NCBI GenBank assembly: GCA_035504415.1
Contig: DATJRY010000019.1
Location: 1 to 64,000 of the forward strand
Length of the DNA stretch: 64,000 nucleotides
Direction of reading: 5' to 3'
From: Candidatus Sulfotelmatobacter sp.
GTDB taxonomy: Bacteria > Vulcanimicrobiota > Vulcanimicrobiia > Vulcanimicrobiales > Vulcanimicrobiaceae
The notes below the pieces were generated by a model. It ran no database searches. It saw nothing but the letters and a program-made list of their open reading frames with translations, and was not told the origin of the DNA. Shown piece after piece: positions 14,159-22,950 of the stretch. The translations under genes were made by a program, and so were the position numbers. Positions within the stretch are counted from its first letter, which is position 1; each line of letters begins with the position of its first letter.

Positions 14159-16551
14159 TCCTCGCGGAGCCGCCGGTCGGCACGGCGGCGCGCCGCTTCG
14201 TCGGCAAGAAGCGCCGGCCGGTCGAGGATCGCCGCTTCGTGCTCGGGCAAGGCCGCTACGCCGCCGACGTGACGCTGCCGCACCTGCACCACGTCGCCGT
14301 CGTCACCAGCCCGTACGCGCACGCCCGCATCGTGCACGTCGACGTGCGCGCCGCGCTGGCGGTGCCGGGCGTGCTCGGCGTCGCGACCGGGGCCGAGCTG
14401 CGCGCGGCGTGCAAGCCGCTGCGGCAGTACATCGACGTCCCCGAGATCGCCTGGTACCCGTTGGCCGGCGAGCAGACGGTCTACGCCGGCGAGTGGGTCG
14501 TGGCCGTCGTCGCGTCCGAGCGCGCGATCGCCGAAGACGCCGCCGAGCTGGTCGAGGTGACGTTCGAGGAGATTCCGGCCGTGCTGGATCCCGAACGCGC
14601 GATCGAGCCGGACGCGCCCCCGACGCACGCCGCGCACCCGAGCAACGTCGTCTACCGGCGCACTTTTCGCTGGGGCGAGGTCGAGCGTGACTTCGCGCGC
14701 GCACCGCACCGGCTGCGCGGGCGCTACCGGTGGCACCGCAGCGCGACGGTGCCGATCGAGACCTTCTCGGTCGTCGCGGCCTGGAACGCGGGGACGAACC
14801 TGCTCGACGTGTGGGCGTCGATCCAGATGCCGCAGTTTCCCGAGCAGATGGCGCAGTCGCTGGGCATCCCGCTCAACGCGGTGCGCGTGCACTTCGACGT
14901 CGACGTCGGCGGCAGCTACGGCGTCAAGCGCGGGATCAAGCACGGGGTGTTGGCGGGGTACCTGAGCCGGCGCTTCGGCGTGCCGGTCAAGTTCGTCGAG
15001 GACCGGCTCGAGAACATGCGCGGCGGGGACATGCACGGCCCCGACCGCATCTTCGACGTCGAGGTCGCCTTCGACGACGACGGCGTCGTGCGCAGCATGA
15101 AGATGCGCACGCTCGACGACGAAGGCGCCTATCCGGGCCGCTCGCCGCTGCAGATGGGCAAACCGGTCGGCGCGATCGTCGGCCCGTACACGATCGGCAG
15201 CGTCGAGTACGAAGCGATCGCGGTCGTCACCAACAAGTGCAGCCAGGTCGCGGTGCGCGGTTTCGGGCAGGCGCCGACCAACTTCGCCATCGAGCTGACG
15301 ATGGACCGCGTCGCCGAGGCGGTCGGCATCGACCGCTTCGAAGTGCGGCGGCGCAACTTCATTCCGCCCGACGCCTTTCCGTACGTGATCCCCAGCGGGA
15401 CGCCGTACGACAGCGGCGACTACGGCGTCGTGCTCGGCAAGGCCGTCGACTGCGCCGGGCTGGACGAGCTGCTGCGTTGGCGCGATGCGGGTCGCGCGGA
15501 CGGGTGCCTACGCGGGGTCGGCGTCGCGACGTGTCTGGAGCCGGGCGGCGGCAACGCGATCTTCGAGGCGCTCTTCAACCCCAAGAACGAGTCGACGACG
15601 TTCCCCGAGGGCTGTCAGGTCAAGATCGACCGCACCGGCACCATCAGCGCGCAGATCGGCGTCGCGACCTCCGGCCAAGGTCACGAGACGCTGGTCTCGA
15701 CGATCTTGGGCGAAGCGTTCGGGGTCGAGCCGGACCGCATTCGCGTCATCCACGCCGACTCGCTGGCCGGGCTGCCCTCGCAGAGCCCGGTCGCGAGCCG
15801 GATGGCGATCGTGCTCGGCGACGCCGCGCTCGGCGCCGCGCGCAAGCTCAAGGACAAGATGCTGCGCATCGCCGCGCACCGGCTCGGCGCCGCCGCCGAG
15901 GAGTGCGCCTGGGACGCCGACACGGTGCGGCGGATCGCCGACCCGGCCGCCAACGTGAGCTGGGCCGAGATCGCGCGCATCGCGCACACGGCCTACCATC
16001 TGCTGCCGCCGGGGATGGAGCCGGGGCTGCAGGCGCAGTTCGTGCAGCAGGTCCAAGGCGGCGGCACGCTGCCGACGGCCGAGGGCGTGGTGCGGATGTA
16101 TCCGTGCCAGTCGTTCTCCGCGCACGTCGTCGCGATCGAGATCGATCGCGACACCGGCCGGATCGCGTTCCACCGCTACGCGCTGGCGCACGACTGCGGC
16201 ACGGTGATCAATCCCGACATCGTGCGCGGCATGGTGTTGGGCGGGATCGCGCACGGAATCGGCGCCGCGCTCTACGAGCGCTTCCAGTACGACGAGCACG
16301 GCCAGCTGCTCACCCAAGCGCTGTCCGACTATTTGATGCCGACGACGTACGAGGTACCCCACGTCGAGATGGTTGAGCACGAGACGCCCTCACCGCTGAC
16401 CGCCTTCGGCCAGAAAGGCGTCGGCGAAGGCGGCTACATGACCACGCCGGCCGCGGTCGTCGCGGCGATCAACGACGCGCTCGCGCCGGGCGGCGCGCGA
16501 ATCGCGCACGTCCCGGTGACGCCGGTCGACGTGCTGGAGCTGCTGGCGTGA
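14155..16551 (+). CDS. Molybdenum hydroxylase large subunit (xanthine dehydrogenase/CoxL superfamily)
   Basis: A 798-residue catalytic subunit binding molybdopterin cytosine dinucleotide. The active-site loop reads VRGFGQ (residues 367-372), not the AYxCSFR loop of form I CO dehydrogenase, so this is an organic-substrate hydroxylase rather than a CO oxidiser. The catalytic Glu lies in the C-terminal KGVGEGG motif. The substrate is unknown; an adjacent amidohydrolase and solute-binding protein suggest an imported N-heterocycle or aromatic acid. Start and stop overlap both neighbours (ATGA, GTGA). Confidence 0.92.
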   Translation: MILAEPPVGTAARRFVGKKRRPVEDRRFVLGQGRYAADVTLPHLHHVAVVTSPYAHARIVHVDVRAALAVPGVLGVATGAELRAACKPLRQYIDVPEIAWYPLAGEQTVYAGEWVVAVVASERAIAEDAAELVEVTFEEIPAVLDPERAIEPDAPPTHAAHPSNVVYRRTFRWGEVERDFARAPHRLRGRYRWHRSATVPIETFSVVAAWNAGTNLLDVWASIQMPQFPEQMAQSLGIPLNAVRVHFDVDVGGSYGVKRGIKHGVLAGYLSRRFGVPVKFVEDRLENMRGGDMHGPDRIFDVEVAFDDDGVVRSMKMRTLDDEGAYPGRSPLQMGKPVGAIVGPYTIGSVEYEAIAVVTNKCSQVAVRGFGQAPTNFAIELTMDRVAEAVGIDRFEVRRRNFIPPDAFPYVIPSGTPYDSGDYGVVLGKAVDCAGLDELLRWRDAGRADGCLRGVGVATCLEPGGGNAIFEALFNPKNESTTFPEGCQVKIDRTGTISAQIGVATSGQGHETLVSTILGEAFGVEPDRIRVIHADSLAGLPSQSPVASRMAIVLGDAALGAARKLKDKMLRIAAHRLGAAAEECAWDADTVRRIADPAANVSWAEIARIAHTAYHLLPPGMEPGLQAQFVQQVQGGGTLPTAEGVVRMYPCQSFSAHVVAIEIDRDTGRIAFHRYALAHDCGTVINPDIVRGMVLGGIAHGIGAALYERFQYDEHGQLLTQALSDYLMPTTYEVPHVEMVEHETPSPLTAFGQKGVGEGGYMTTPAAVVAAINDALAPGGARIAHVPVTPVDVLELLA

Positions 16552-17612
16552 GCGCGCCCGCCGTCGACGTCCACGCGCATCACGTGCCGGCGGCGCTGCT
16601 GCGCCGCGTGCGCGAGGAAGCGACGCGCCGCGCGTTCCCGCATTGTCAGGCCGAGGAGGCCGCCGGCGGCGCGGTCCGTTTCAAGATCGGCGAGGAGCCC
16701 TGGACGCGGCCGGTCGCGCCGGGGCTGATCGCGCTCGAGAAGCGCACGCAGAAGCTGGCGGGAAGCGCGATCGCGGTGCAGCTCAACGGCGGCTGGCTGG
16801 ACCTGTTCGGCTATTCGCTGCCGGCCGAGGAAGGCGCGGCCTGGAGCGCGCTCCTCAACGACGGGCTGGCCGAGTCGCTCGCAGCGGCGTCGAGCGCCGA
16901 CGTCGCGTACCTGCCGCTGGCGACCGTGCCGCTGCAAGACGGCCGGCTCGCGGCCGCCGAGCTGGCGCGGGCCGTCGCCGCGGGACACGCCGGCGCGATG
17001 ATCGGCACCTGGATCGCCGGCGCCGGCCGCGATCTCGACGATCCCGACCTCGAGCCGTTCTGGGCGCAGGCCGCGGCGCTCGGCGTTCCCGTCTTCGTTC
17101 ACCCCGTCTACGCCGGCGGCGGCGACGACGCGCGCATCCACGACTTCGGCTTGGCCAACGCGGTCGCGCGCCCCAACGAGACGGCGCTCGCGATGAGCCG
17201 GCTGCTCTACGCGGGCGTGCCGCAGCGCCATCGCGGCCTCAAGCTGGTCGTCGCGCACGGCGGCGGCGCGCTGCCCGCCGTGCTGGGGCGGCTGGCGCGC
17301 AACTACGACGTGCTGCGCGCCGCCGGCGAGAGCGTCGCCGATCCGCGCGCGGGCTTCGCACAGCTCTACTTCGACAGCGTCGTCTTCGATCCCGAGGCGT
17401 TGCGCGCGCTGCTGCGCGTCGCGCGTCCCGACGGGATCATGCTCGGCTCCGACGATCCGTTCCCGATCGGCGATCCCGCGCCGCGGGCGGTGATCGAAGC
17501 GCCGTCGCTCGAGCTCGATCGGGCCGAGCGCGCGCGGCTGTTGGCAGGCAACGCCTGCGCCGCGTTTCCGGGTGTTGCCGCCTGCTGCGGCGGTCACGCA
17601 GCGTTCCGCTAA
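16548..17612 (+). CDS. Amidohydrolase family protein (ACMSD-like)
   Basis: A 354-residue TIM-barrel metal-dependent hydrolase or decarboxylase of the amidohydrolase-2 group. Metal-binding signatures are visible: DVHAHH near the N-terminus (His9, His11), FVHP in the middle, VVAHGGG, and a late GSDDPFPIG aspartate. Relatives include aminocarboxymuconate semialdehyde decarboxylase and other ring-acid decarboxylases. Start overlaps the large molybdenum subunit as GTGA. It probably acts directly after the hydroxylation step, by hydrolysis or decarboxylation. Confidence 0.85.
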   Translation: MSAPAVDVHAHHVPAALLRRVREEATRRAFPHCQAEEAAGGAVRFKIGEEPWTRPVAPGLIALEKRTQKLAGSAIAVQLNGGWLDLFGYSLPAEEGAAWSALLNDGLAESLAAASSADVAYLPLATVPLQDGRLAAAELARAVAAGHAGAMIGTWIAGAGRDLDDPDLEPFWAQAAALGVPVFVHPVYAGGGDDARIHDFGLANAVARPNETALAMSRLLYAGVPQRHRGLKLVVAHGGGALPAVLGRLARNYDVLRAAGESVADPRAGFAQLYFDSVVFDPEALRALLRVARPDGIMLGSDDPFPIGDPAPRAVIEAPSLELDRAERARLLAGNACAAFPGVAACCGGHAAFR

Positions 17613-17624
17613 GTGGAGGTCCGC

Positions 17625-18848
17625 ATGATGGCTCGTGCCCGCATCCTCGCCCTGTCCGCGCTCGCAACCCTCGCGCTGCTCGCCCCGGCGGCCACCTCGG
17701 CCGATCCGCCGACGGTCACCTTCGGCGCCGCCATCTCGATGACGGGGACGCTCTCGCGCGAGGGTCAGCTCACCAAGGAAGGCTACGACCTCTGGCAGAC
17801 CTACGTGAACGATCACGGCGGCCTGCACGTCGGCAAGACCCGCTATCGGGTCGCGATCAAGTACTACGACGACGAGTCGCAGCCGGAGAACGCGGCCCAG
17901 CTGGCAGCCCGGCTGATCGATCAGGATCACGTCAACTTCTTGCTCGGACCGTACGGGACGGGCACGACGTTCACCGTCGCGCAGATCGCGGAGCGCAAGA
18001 AGATCCCGATGGTGCAGGGCAACGGCGCGGCGGAGCGCCTGTTCACCTCCGGCTTCACCTACTCGTTCGGCGTGCTCACGCCGGGCAAGCAGTACTTGAC
18101 CGGGATCATCGACATGGTGCTGGCGCAGCGTCCGGCGCCCAAGACCATCGCGATCACCTACGCCAGCGACGCCTTCTCGCAAGACGTGGCGTCCGGCGCC
18201 GCCGACTACGCGACCGCGCACGGTCTCAAGGTCGTCTACGACAACAAGTATCCGCCGGCGGCGACCGACGTCTCGTCGATCGTGACCGCCGTGCACGCGA
18301 GCAACCCCGACGTGATCCTCAACGCGGGTCACTTCGAGGACGCGCTGCTGATGGCCAAGTCGCTGCACGACCAGAACGTCGAGGCGCGCGCGTACGGATA
18401 CTCCGTCGGACCCGACACGCCCGACTTCGTCGCGGCGCTGGGCAAGGACGCCAACGACGTGCTGGGCGGCTCGCAGTGGTCGATCTCGGTCAAGTACCGC
18501 GGCGTGCCCGGCTTCTACCAGACCCCGGCCGAGTACAGCGAGGCGTTCCAGCGCGTCTATCACCGGCCCGCCGACTACCACAACGCGGACGGCACCGCGG
18601 CGTGCCTGGCCTTTCAGTACGCGCTCGAGAAAGCCGGCTCGCTCGACCCCGAGAAAGTACGCGCCGCGTTGGCGGACCTGAACGTCATGACGTTCTACGG
18701 CCCGATCACCTTCGACAAGCGCGGGGTCAACATGACCAAGCCGATGATCGTGCAGCAGATCCAGAACCAGCACTTGGTCACCGTCTGGCCGCCCTCCGTC
18801 GCCAACGCCAAGCCGGTCTACCCGGCGCCGCCCTGGGACCGCCGCTGA
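17625..18848 (+). CDS. Liv-type (branched-chain amino acid family) substrate-binding protein
   Basis: A 407-residue periplasmic binding protein with a Sec signal (ILALSALATLALLAPAATSA) and a type I binding fold (VTFGAAISMTGTLSREGQLT, then GPYGTGTTFTVA). The ATG at 17625 has GGAGG five bases upstream. No permease or ATPase genes accompany it, so it must use components encoded elsewhere or act as a sensor partner. It differs clearly from the three cassette-linked binding proteins further on, which have twin-arginine signals. Likely ligand: the substrate of the molybdenum hydroxylase pathway. Confidence 0.88.
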   Translation: MMARARILALSALATLALLAPAATSADPPTVTFGAAISMTGTLSREGQLTKEGYDLWQTYVNDHGGLHVGKTRYRVAIKYYDDESQPENAAQLAARLIDQDHVNFLLGPYGTGTTFTVAQIAERKKIPMVQGNGAAERLFTSGFTYSFGVLTPGKQYLTGIIDMVLAQRPAPKTIAITYASDAFSQDVASGAADYATAHGLKVVYDNKYPPAATDVSSIVTAVHASNPDVILNAGHFEDALLMAKSLHDQNVEARAYGYSVGPDTPDFVAALGKDANDVLGGSQWSISVKYRGVPGFYQTPAEYSEAFQRVYHRPADYHNADGTAACLAFQYALEKAGSLDPEKVRAALADLNVMTFYGPITFDKRGVNMTKPMIVQQIQNQHLVTVWPPSVANAKPVYPAPPWDRR

Positions 18849-18869
18849 CCGGAGTGGAAGGGACGCCGC

Positions 18870-19985
18870 ATGAGCAGCGTTCGAGTCCTGGTCGGGACGC
18901 GCAAGGGCGCGTTCGTGCTCACCGCCGACGGCGCGCGCCGTGACTGGACGGTCGCGGGACCGCACTTCCCCGGCTGGGAGATCTACCACGTCAAAGGCTC
19001 GCCGGCCGATCCGAACCGCATCTACGCCTCGCAGAGCAGCAGTTGGTTCGGCCAAGTCGTCCAGCGTTCCGACGACGGCGGCGCGACGTGGCAGCCCGTC
19101 GGCAACCAGTTCGCGTACGACGGCGTGCCGGGAACGCATCAGTGGTACGACGGCACGCCGCACCCGTGGGAGTTCGCGCGCGTCTGGCACTTCGAACCGT
19201 CGCTGACCGATCCCGACACCGTCTACGCCGGCGTCGAGGACGCGGCGCTGTTTCGTTCGACCGACGGCGGGATGACGTGGGCGGAGCTGCCGGGCTTGCG
19301 CGGGCACGGGACCGGTCCCGACTGGCAGCCCGGTGCCGGCGGGATGTGCCTGCACACGATCCTGCTCGATCCGTCCGACGAGCGGCGCATGTACGCCGCC
19401 ATCTCGGCCGCCGGCGCGTTTCGCAGCGACGACGCGGGCGCGAGCTGGAAGCCGATCAACAACGGGCTGCGCTCGGAGCAGATCCCCAACCCGACCGCCG
19501 AAGTCGGGCACTGCGTCCATCGCCTGGCGATGCACCGCGAGCGCCCGCGGACGCTGTTCATGCAGAAGCACTGGGACGTAATGCGCAGCGACGATGCGGG
19601 CGAGTCGTGGCGCGAGGTCAGCGGGAACCTGCCGACCGACTTCGGCTTCCCGATCGAGGTCCACGCGCACGAACCCGAGACCGTGTACGTCGTCCCCATC
19701 GCGAGCGATTCGCACCACTTCCCGCTCGAGGGCAAGCTGCGCGTGTACCGCAGCCGCACCGGCGGCGACGAGTGGGAGCCGTTGACGAACGGCTTGCCGC
19801 AGCGCGACTGCTACGTCAACGTGCTGCGCGACGCGACCTCGATCGACACGCTCGACGCCTGCGGCGTCTATTTCGGCACCACCGGCGGCCAGGTGTACGC
19901 CTCCGCCGACGCCGGCGAGAGCTGGTCGGCGATCGTGCGCGACCTGCCCGCGGTGCTCTCGGTCGAAGTGCAGACGCTGCCGTGA
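18870..19985 (+). CDS. BNR/Asp-box repeat beta-propeller protein
   Basis: A 371-residue predicted beta-propeller with at least five Asp-box repeats: [32 protein letters not shown] and SADAGESW. There is no signal peptide, so it appears cytoplasmic, unlike true sialidases. The catalytic arginine triad and Glu/Tyr pair of sialidases are not evident, so sialidase activity should not be assumed. It is followed by a MoaD/ThiS protein with GTGA overlap, implying that the two work together. Confidence 0.8.
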   Translation: MSSVRVLVGTRKGAFVLTADGARRDWTVAGPHFPGWEIYHVKGSPADPNRIYASQSSSWFGQVVQRSDDGGATWQPVGNQFAYDGVPGTHQWYDGTPHPWEFARVWHFEPSLTDPDTVYAGVEDAALFRSTDGGMTWAELPGLRGHGTGPDWQPGAGGMCLHTILLDPSDERRMYAAISAAGAFRSDDAGASWKPINNGLRSEQIPNPTAEVGHCVHRLAMHRERPRTLFMQKHWDVMRSDDAGESWREVSGNLPTDFGFPIEVHAHEPETVYVVPIASDSHHFPLEGKLRVYRSRTGGDEWEPLTNGLPQRDCYVNVLRDATSIDTLDACGVYFGTTGGQVYASADAGESWSAIVRDLPAVLSVEVQTLP

Positions 19986-20278
19986 TCCGCGTCGTGCTGC
20001 CGGCGAACCTGCGCGCGCTGGCGCGGCTGCCGGGCGAGGTGGAGCTCGAGCTGAGCGGCGAGCCGACGCCGGCCGCGGTCCTCGACGCGCTCGAAGCGCG
20101 CTACCCGATGCTGCGCGGAACGATCCGCGACCACGCGACGCTGCGCCGTCGCCCGTACGTGCGCTACTTCGCGTGCGAGCGCGACATCTCGCACGAACCG
20201 GCGGACGCACCCCTGCCGGCCGCGGTCGCCGCCGGCGCCGAACCGCTGCTCATCCTGGGCGCCCTCTCGGGCGGCTGA
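19982..20278 (+). CDS. MoaD/ThiS family sulfur-carrier-like protein
   Basis: A 98-residue ubiquitin-fold protein. It ends in ALSGG, the Gly-Gly tail that is adenylated and thiocarboxylated in MoaD/ThiS carriers. The start GTG overlaps the BNR gene. It may be a dedicated MoaD-like carrier for the molybdenum enzyme of this operon or a sulfur donor for another reaction; no MoaE or E1-like partner is encoded nearby. It is the last gene of the operon starting at 11669. Confidence 0.82.
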   Translation: MIRVVLPANLRALARLPGEVELELSGEPTPAAVLDALEARYPMLRGTIRDHATLRRRPYVRYFACERDISHEPADAPLPAAVAAGAEPLLILGALSGG

Positions 20279-20289
20279 TCGCCGCGGCC

Positions 20290-21042
20290 TCACCAATGGC
20301 CGGAAGCGCCGCCTCCGCCGAACCCGCCGCCGCCCCCCGAGAAGCCGCCGCCGAAGCCGCCACCGCCGCCGCCGACGAAGCCGCCCCATCCGCTCGCCGG
20401 CCCCATCGCGCTCGACATCAGGAATGCGTCGAGCCAATCGCCGCGCGGCTTCCCGCGCCGGACGATGGTCACGACGACGGCGAGCACGATGCAGACGATC
20501 AGTCCGAAGAAGACCAGCGCCGCGAAGCCTTCGCCCCAACCGTCGTCGTCGCCGGACGACGGCGGCGGTGAGGGCGCCGCGGCCAAGACCGAGGCGGCGG
20601 CCGGGTCGATGACCACCAACATGTGATCGACGCCGCCGCGCACCGCGCCGTCGACGTCGCCGTGCCGCATCGCGGGCAAGATATCGTCCCGAATGATCTG
20701 CGCCGACTGGGCGTCGGTCAGCTTCGACTCCAAGCCGTACCCGACTTCGATGCGTACTGCGTGGTCGCGCATGAAGACGAACAGGATCGCGCCGTCGTCC
20801 TTCCCTTTGCGGCCGATCTTCCAGCGCTCGGCGGTGTCCGAGGTCCAGGTTTCGAGCGGAACGCCGCCCGTCGTGTCGCCGATCCAGACGATCACCTGGT
20901 GGCCGGTTTGCGTCTCGAACCCCCGCAGGTCGCCTTCGATCGCGGCGCGCGTCGGCGCGCTGAGCGCGTCGACGGTGTCGGTCACGTGTTGCGTCGGCGC
21001 GGGGGGAATCGTCAGCGCGGCGAGCAGCACCAGCCCGATCAC
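20290..21042 (-). CDS. TPM-domain protein with Gly-rich tail (YgcG-like)
   Basis: A 250-residue protein with a signal sequence, a TPM domain (residues about 20-150; VTDTVDALSAPTRAAIEGDL, then GAILFVFMRDHAVRIEVGYGLE), one membrane segment near 180-205 and a tail of Gly/Phe/Ser repeats ending in GHW. TPM domains with such tails occur in proteins linked to photosystem repair in plants or membrane protein quality control; the function in bacteria is unclear. Start GTG overlaps the preceding gene's stop. It forms an operon with LemA and a second TPM protein. Confidence 0.85.
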   Translation of the reverse strand: MIGLVLLAALTIPPAPTQHVTDTVDALSAPTRAAIEGDLRGFETQTGHQVIVWIGDTTGGVPLETWTSDTAERWKIGRKGKDDGAILFVFMRDHAVRIEVGYGLESKLTDAQSAQIIRDDILPAMRHGDVDGAVRGGVDHMLVVIDPAAASVLAAAPSPPPSSGDDDGWGEGFAALVFFGLIVCIVLAVVVTIVRRGKPRGDWLDAFLMSSAMGPASGWGGFVGGGGGGFGGGFSGGGGGFGGGGASGHW

Positions 21043-21419
21043 GGCGTCGCCTCGGTGAAGTGCTCGTGCAAGGCGGCGCCGAGGCGGTCGATCCCGAGCA
21101 CGATGGCATCGGCCGGCGTGCGCGTCTTGAACGCGGCGCTCATCTCCGCGACCAGCCCGTCCCAAAACGGCTGACCGACGCGCTCGTGCAGCGCGCGGTC
21201 GCCGAGGACCGCGAACGCGCGCGCCTTGGGCGCGACCAAGATGAGCCCCGCGTTCGCGCCGGGGTGCGTGTGCAGGCCGCCGCTGAGGAACTCGTCCTTG
21301 GCCCGCTCGAACGCGTCGAGCGTGGCGTCGGGGACGATGCGCACGGCCAAGCGCGAGGAGGTCCCGGTCTCGGCGCGGAGCAGCGCGGCTTGGATGCGCT
21401 CCCGGTCGCGGCGGTTCAC
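21039..21419 (-). CDS. Second TPM-domain protein, short
   Basis: A 126-residue protein consisting mainly of a TPM domain (SSRLAVRIVPDATLDAFERA, AGLILVAPKARAFAVLGDRALH). No signal peptide or membrane helix is present, so it should be cytoplasmic, in contrast to its neighbour. It overlaps LemA upstream and the Gly-rich TPM gene downstream by GTGA junctions. The LemA-TPM-TPM order is a common conserved set; the combined role is unknown. Confidence 0.82.
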   Translation of the reverse strand: MNRRDRERIQAALLRAETGTSSRLAVRIVPDATLDAFERAKDEFLSGGLHTHPGANAGLILVAPKARAFAVLGDRALHERVGQPFWDGLVAEMSAAFKTRTPADAIVLGIDRLGAALHEHFTEATP

Positions 21420-22024
21420 GGCGAGAAGTTGACGGTCGGCGCCGTTTGCGCGCCCGGCTGCGCTTCGAAGTACGGCTTGGGCGCGAACTGCGCGCCGAAC
21501 AACCCGACGATGAAGACCGTCGGCGCGGTCGCGCGCGCCGTGTTGAACGCGCGCGCGTCGTCGTTGTAGCGCTTGCGCTCGACGGCGATGCGGTTTTCCG
21601 TCCCCTCCAGCTGCGACTGCAGCGTGAGGAAGTTCTGGCTCGCCTTGAGGTCGGGATAGTTCTCGACCGTGACCAGCAGATGCGAGAGCGCGGCGCCGAG
21701 CTGGTCCTGCGCTTGCGCGTCCTGCGCGAACGCGTGGGGATCGCTCAGCGCGTTCTGCACCGCGGAGGCGGGCAGCTGGCCGACGGCGGCACGCGCTTGC
21801 GTCACGGCGAGGTAGGTGCTCTTCTCGAAGTTGGCCGCGCCCTTGACCGTGGCGACCAGGTTCGGCACCAGATCGGCGCGGCGCTGGTAGACGTTCTGTA
21901 CCTGACCCCACTGGGCGTCGACGGCCTGGTCGAGCTGCACCAGCCGGTTGTACGTCGCGACGACGTAGAGGAGCACGATGACCACGATCGCGCCGGCGAT
22001 CCAGAGGGAGCGGCGTCCTGACAC
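21416..22024 (-). CDS. lemA: LemA family protein
   Basis: A 202-residue protein with one N-terminal membrane helix (IAGAIVVIVLLYVVATYN) and the LemA signature region RRADLVPNLVATVKG, followed by long helices and the LEGTENRIAVERKRYND block. The GTG at 22024 is chosen because an AAGGAGG ribosome site precedes it by five bases; in-frame starts further upstream are less likely. It is the first gene of the lemA-TPM-TPM unit, inserted in the inner membrane with most of the protein outside. Confidence 0.9.
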   Translation of the reverse strand: MSGRRSLWIAGAIVVIVLLYVVATYNRLVQLDQAVDAQWGQVQNVYQRRADLVPNLVATVKGAANFEKSTYLAVTQARAAVGQLPASAVQNALSDPHAFAQDAQAQDQLGAALSHLLVTVENYPDLKASQNFLTLQSQLEGTENRIAVERKRYNDDARAFNTARATAPTVFIVGLFGAQFAPKPYFEAQPGAQTAPTVNFSP

Positions 22025-22080
22025 GAGAGCCTCCTTGCTCGGCCCTTCCGCCGGGTAACCAGGCAAGCCTGCCGCGCCGT

Positions 22081-22110
22081 TTGACCGTGCCCGGAGGGCT
22101 GTGGTAGCGT
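22081..22110 (+). promoter_or_regulatory. Promoter of the polycysteine leader and peroxiredoxin
   Basis: TTGACC (22081-22086) and TAGCGT (22105-22110) are separated by 18 bp. Transcription would start about 7 bases later, at or next to the A of the leader ATG at 22118, so the leader mRNA would be leaderless or nearly so. Confidence 0.6.
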
Positions 22111-22117
22111 GAAGGCG

Positions 22118-22198
22118 ATGTTCGAAACCGGCCGTAGCGCGATGTGCTGCTGTCTCTGTCGCCCCCGAACGGGTCGGCCCGGTTTCTCATTGGCCTGA
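22118..22198 (+). CDS. Polycysteine leader peptide (26 aa)
   Basis: A small reading frame encoding MFETGRSAMCCCLCRPRTGR... and ending at TGA 22196-22198. Four of five consecutive codons (22145-22159) are cysteine. It follows its promoter with almost no 5' untranslated region and precedes a strong intrinsic terminator and the peroxiredoxin gene. The arrangement is that of a transcription attenuation leader in which ribosome stalling reports charged tRNA-Cys. An internal ATG at 22142 would give an 18-residue peptide with the same cysteines. Known analogues are polycysteine upstream ORFs in mycobacteria, though those act by other means. Confidence 0.65.
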   Translation: MFETGRSAMCCCLCRPRTGRPGFSLA

Positions 22199-22234
22199 CG
22201 GAACGCACCGTCGACCACGAGACCTCCGCCGACC
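22172..22234 (+). promoter_or_regulatory. Candidate antiterminator pairing in the leader
   Basis: GGTCGGC at 22172-22178, inside the leader frame, is the exact complement of GCCGACC at 22228-22234, which overlaps the 5' arm and loop of the terminator. Pairing would block the terminator. A ribosome paused on the Cys codons would leave 22172-22178 free; one at the leader stop codon would cover it. A small GACGG/CCGTC hairpin (22197-22201/22208-22212) lies between. Confidence 0.55.
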
Positions 22235-22253
22235 GGCGGGGGTCTTTTCGTTT
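22221..22253 (+). terminator. Intrinsic terminator between leader and peroxiredoxin (attenuator)
   Basis: GACCTCCGCC (22221-22230) pairs with GGCGGGGGTC (22235-22244) in a 10-bp stem with one G-U pair and a GACC loop, followed directly by TTTTCGTTT. It is the clearest Rho-independent terminator in the window and lies 23 bases after the leader stop and 45 bases before the peroxiredoxin ATG. Confidence 0.85.
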
Positions 22254-22297
22254 CATCACATCTCGGCATCGCAGCACCGGAACCGTAAGGAGAATCC

Positions 22298-22945
22298 ATG
22301 TCACTGCAGCTCGGAGACACCGCTCCGGACTTCACCCAAGACTCGACGCAGGGTCCGCTCCACTTCTACGACTACGCGGGAGACAGTTGGGTCGTGCTCT
22401 TCTCGCACCCGGCGGATTTCACGCCGGTGTGCACGACCGAGCTCGGCGAGACCGCGCGCCTCAAGCCCGAGTTCGACAAGCGCAACGTCAAGGTCATCGG
22501 CCTCTCGGTCGATCCCGCCGACAAGCACGGCAACTGGGCCAAGGACATCGCCGAGGTCGGCGGCACCGCGCTCAACTTCCCGCTGATCGCCGACGCCGAC
22601 CGCAAGGTCTCGCAGCTCTACGATCTGATCCACCCCAACGCGCTGGCGACCGCGACGGTCCGCTCCGTGTTCGTCATCGACCCGCAGAAGAAAGTGCGCC
22701 TGACGCTGACCTACCCGGCGGCGACGGGTCGCAACTTCGAAGAGATCCTGCGCGTGATCGACTCGCTGCAGCGCACCGACAACTACAAAGTCGCAACGCC
22801 GGTCAACTGGAAGCAAGGCGAGGACGTCATCATCACCAGCGCGGTGAGCGACGAAGAAGCGGCGCAGAAGTTCCCCGGCTACAAGACGATCAAGCCGTAC
22901 CTGCGCACGACGCCGGACCCGGCGAAGCAGCCCGCGACGGTCTGA
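22298..22945 (+). CDS. 1-Cys peroxiredoxin (Prx6/AhpC-TSA family)
   Basis: A 215-residue thiol peroxidase. The active-site block PADFTPVCTTE places the peroxidatic cysteine at Cys45, and it is the only cysteine in the protein, so this is a 1-Cys enzyme needing an external thiol reductant. The C-terminal Prx domain (KQGEDVIITSAVSDEEA...YLRTT) matches the Prx6 subgroup. The ATG follows AAGGAG. Expression appears to be controlled by a cysteine-coding leader and terminator upstream (22118-22253), which would link peroxide defence to cysteine supply. Confidence 0.93.
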   Translation: MSLQLGDTAPDFTQDSTQGPLHFYDYAGDSWVVLFSHPADFTPVCTTELGETARLKPEFDKRNVKVIGLSVDPADKHGNWAKDIAEVGGTALNFPLIADADRKVSQLYDLIHPNALATATVRSVFVIDPQKKVRLTLTYPAATGRNFEEILRVIDSLQRTDNYKVATPVNWKQGEDVIITSAVSDEEAAQKFPGYKTIKPYLRTTPDPAKQPATV

Positions 22946-22950
22946 TCGCG

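Noticed and set aside
14155-16551. Aerobic CO dehydrogenase (coxMSL)
   Set aside because: Subunit order is the same, but the active-site loop is VRGFGQ instead of AYxCSFR, so CO oxidation is not supported.
18870-19985. Sialidase, from the Asp-box repeats
   Set aside because: No signal peptide and no recognisable arginine triad; the repeats only show a propeller fold.
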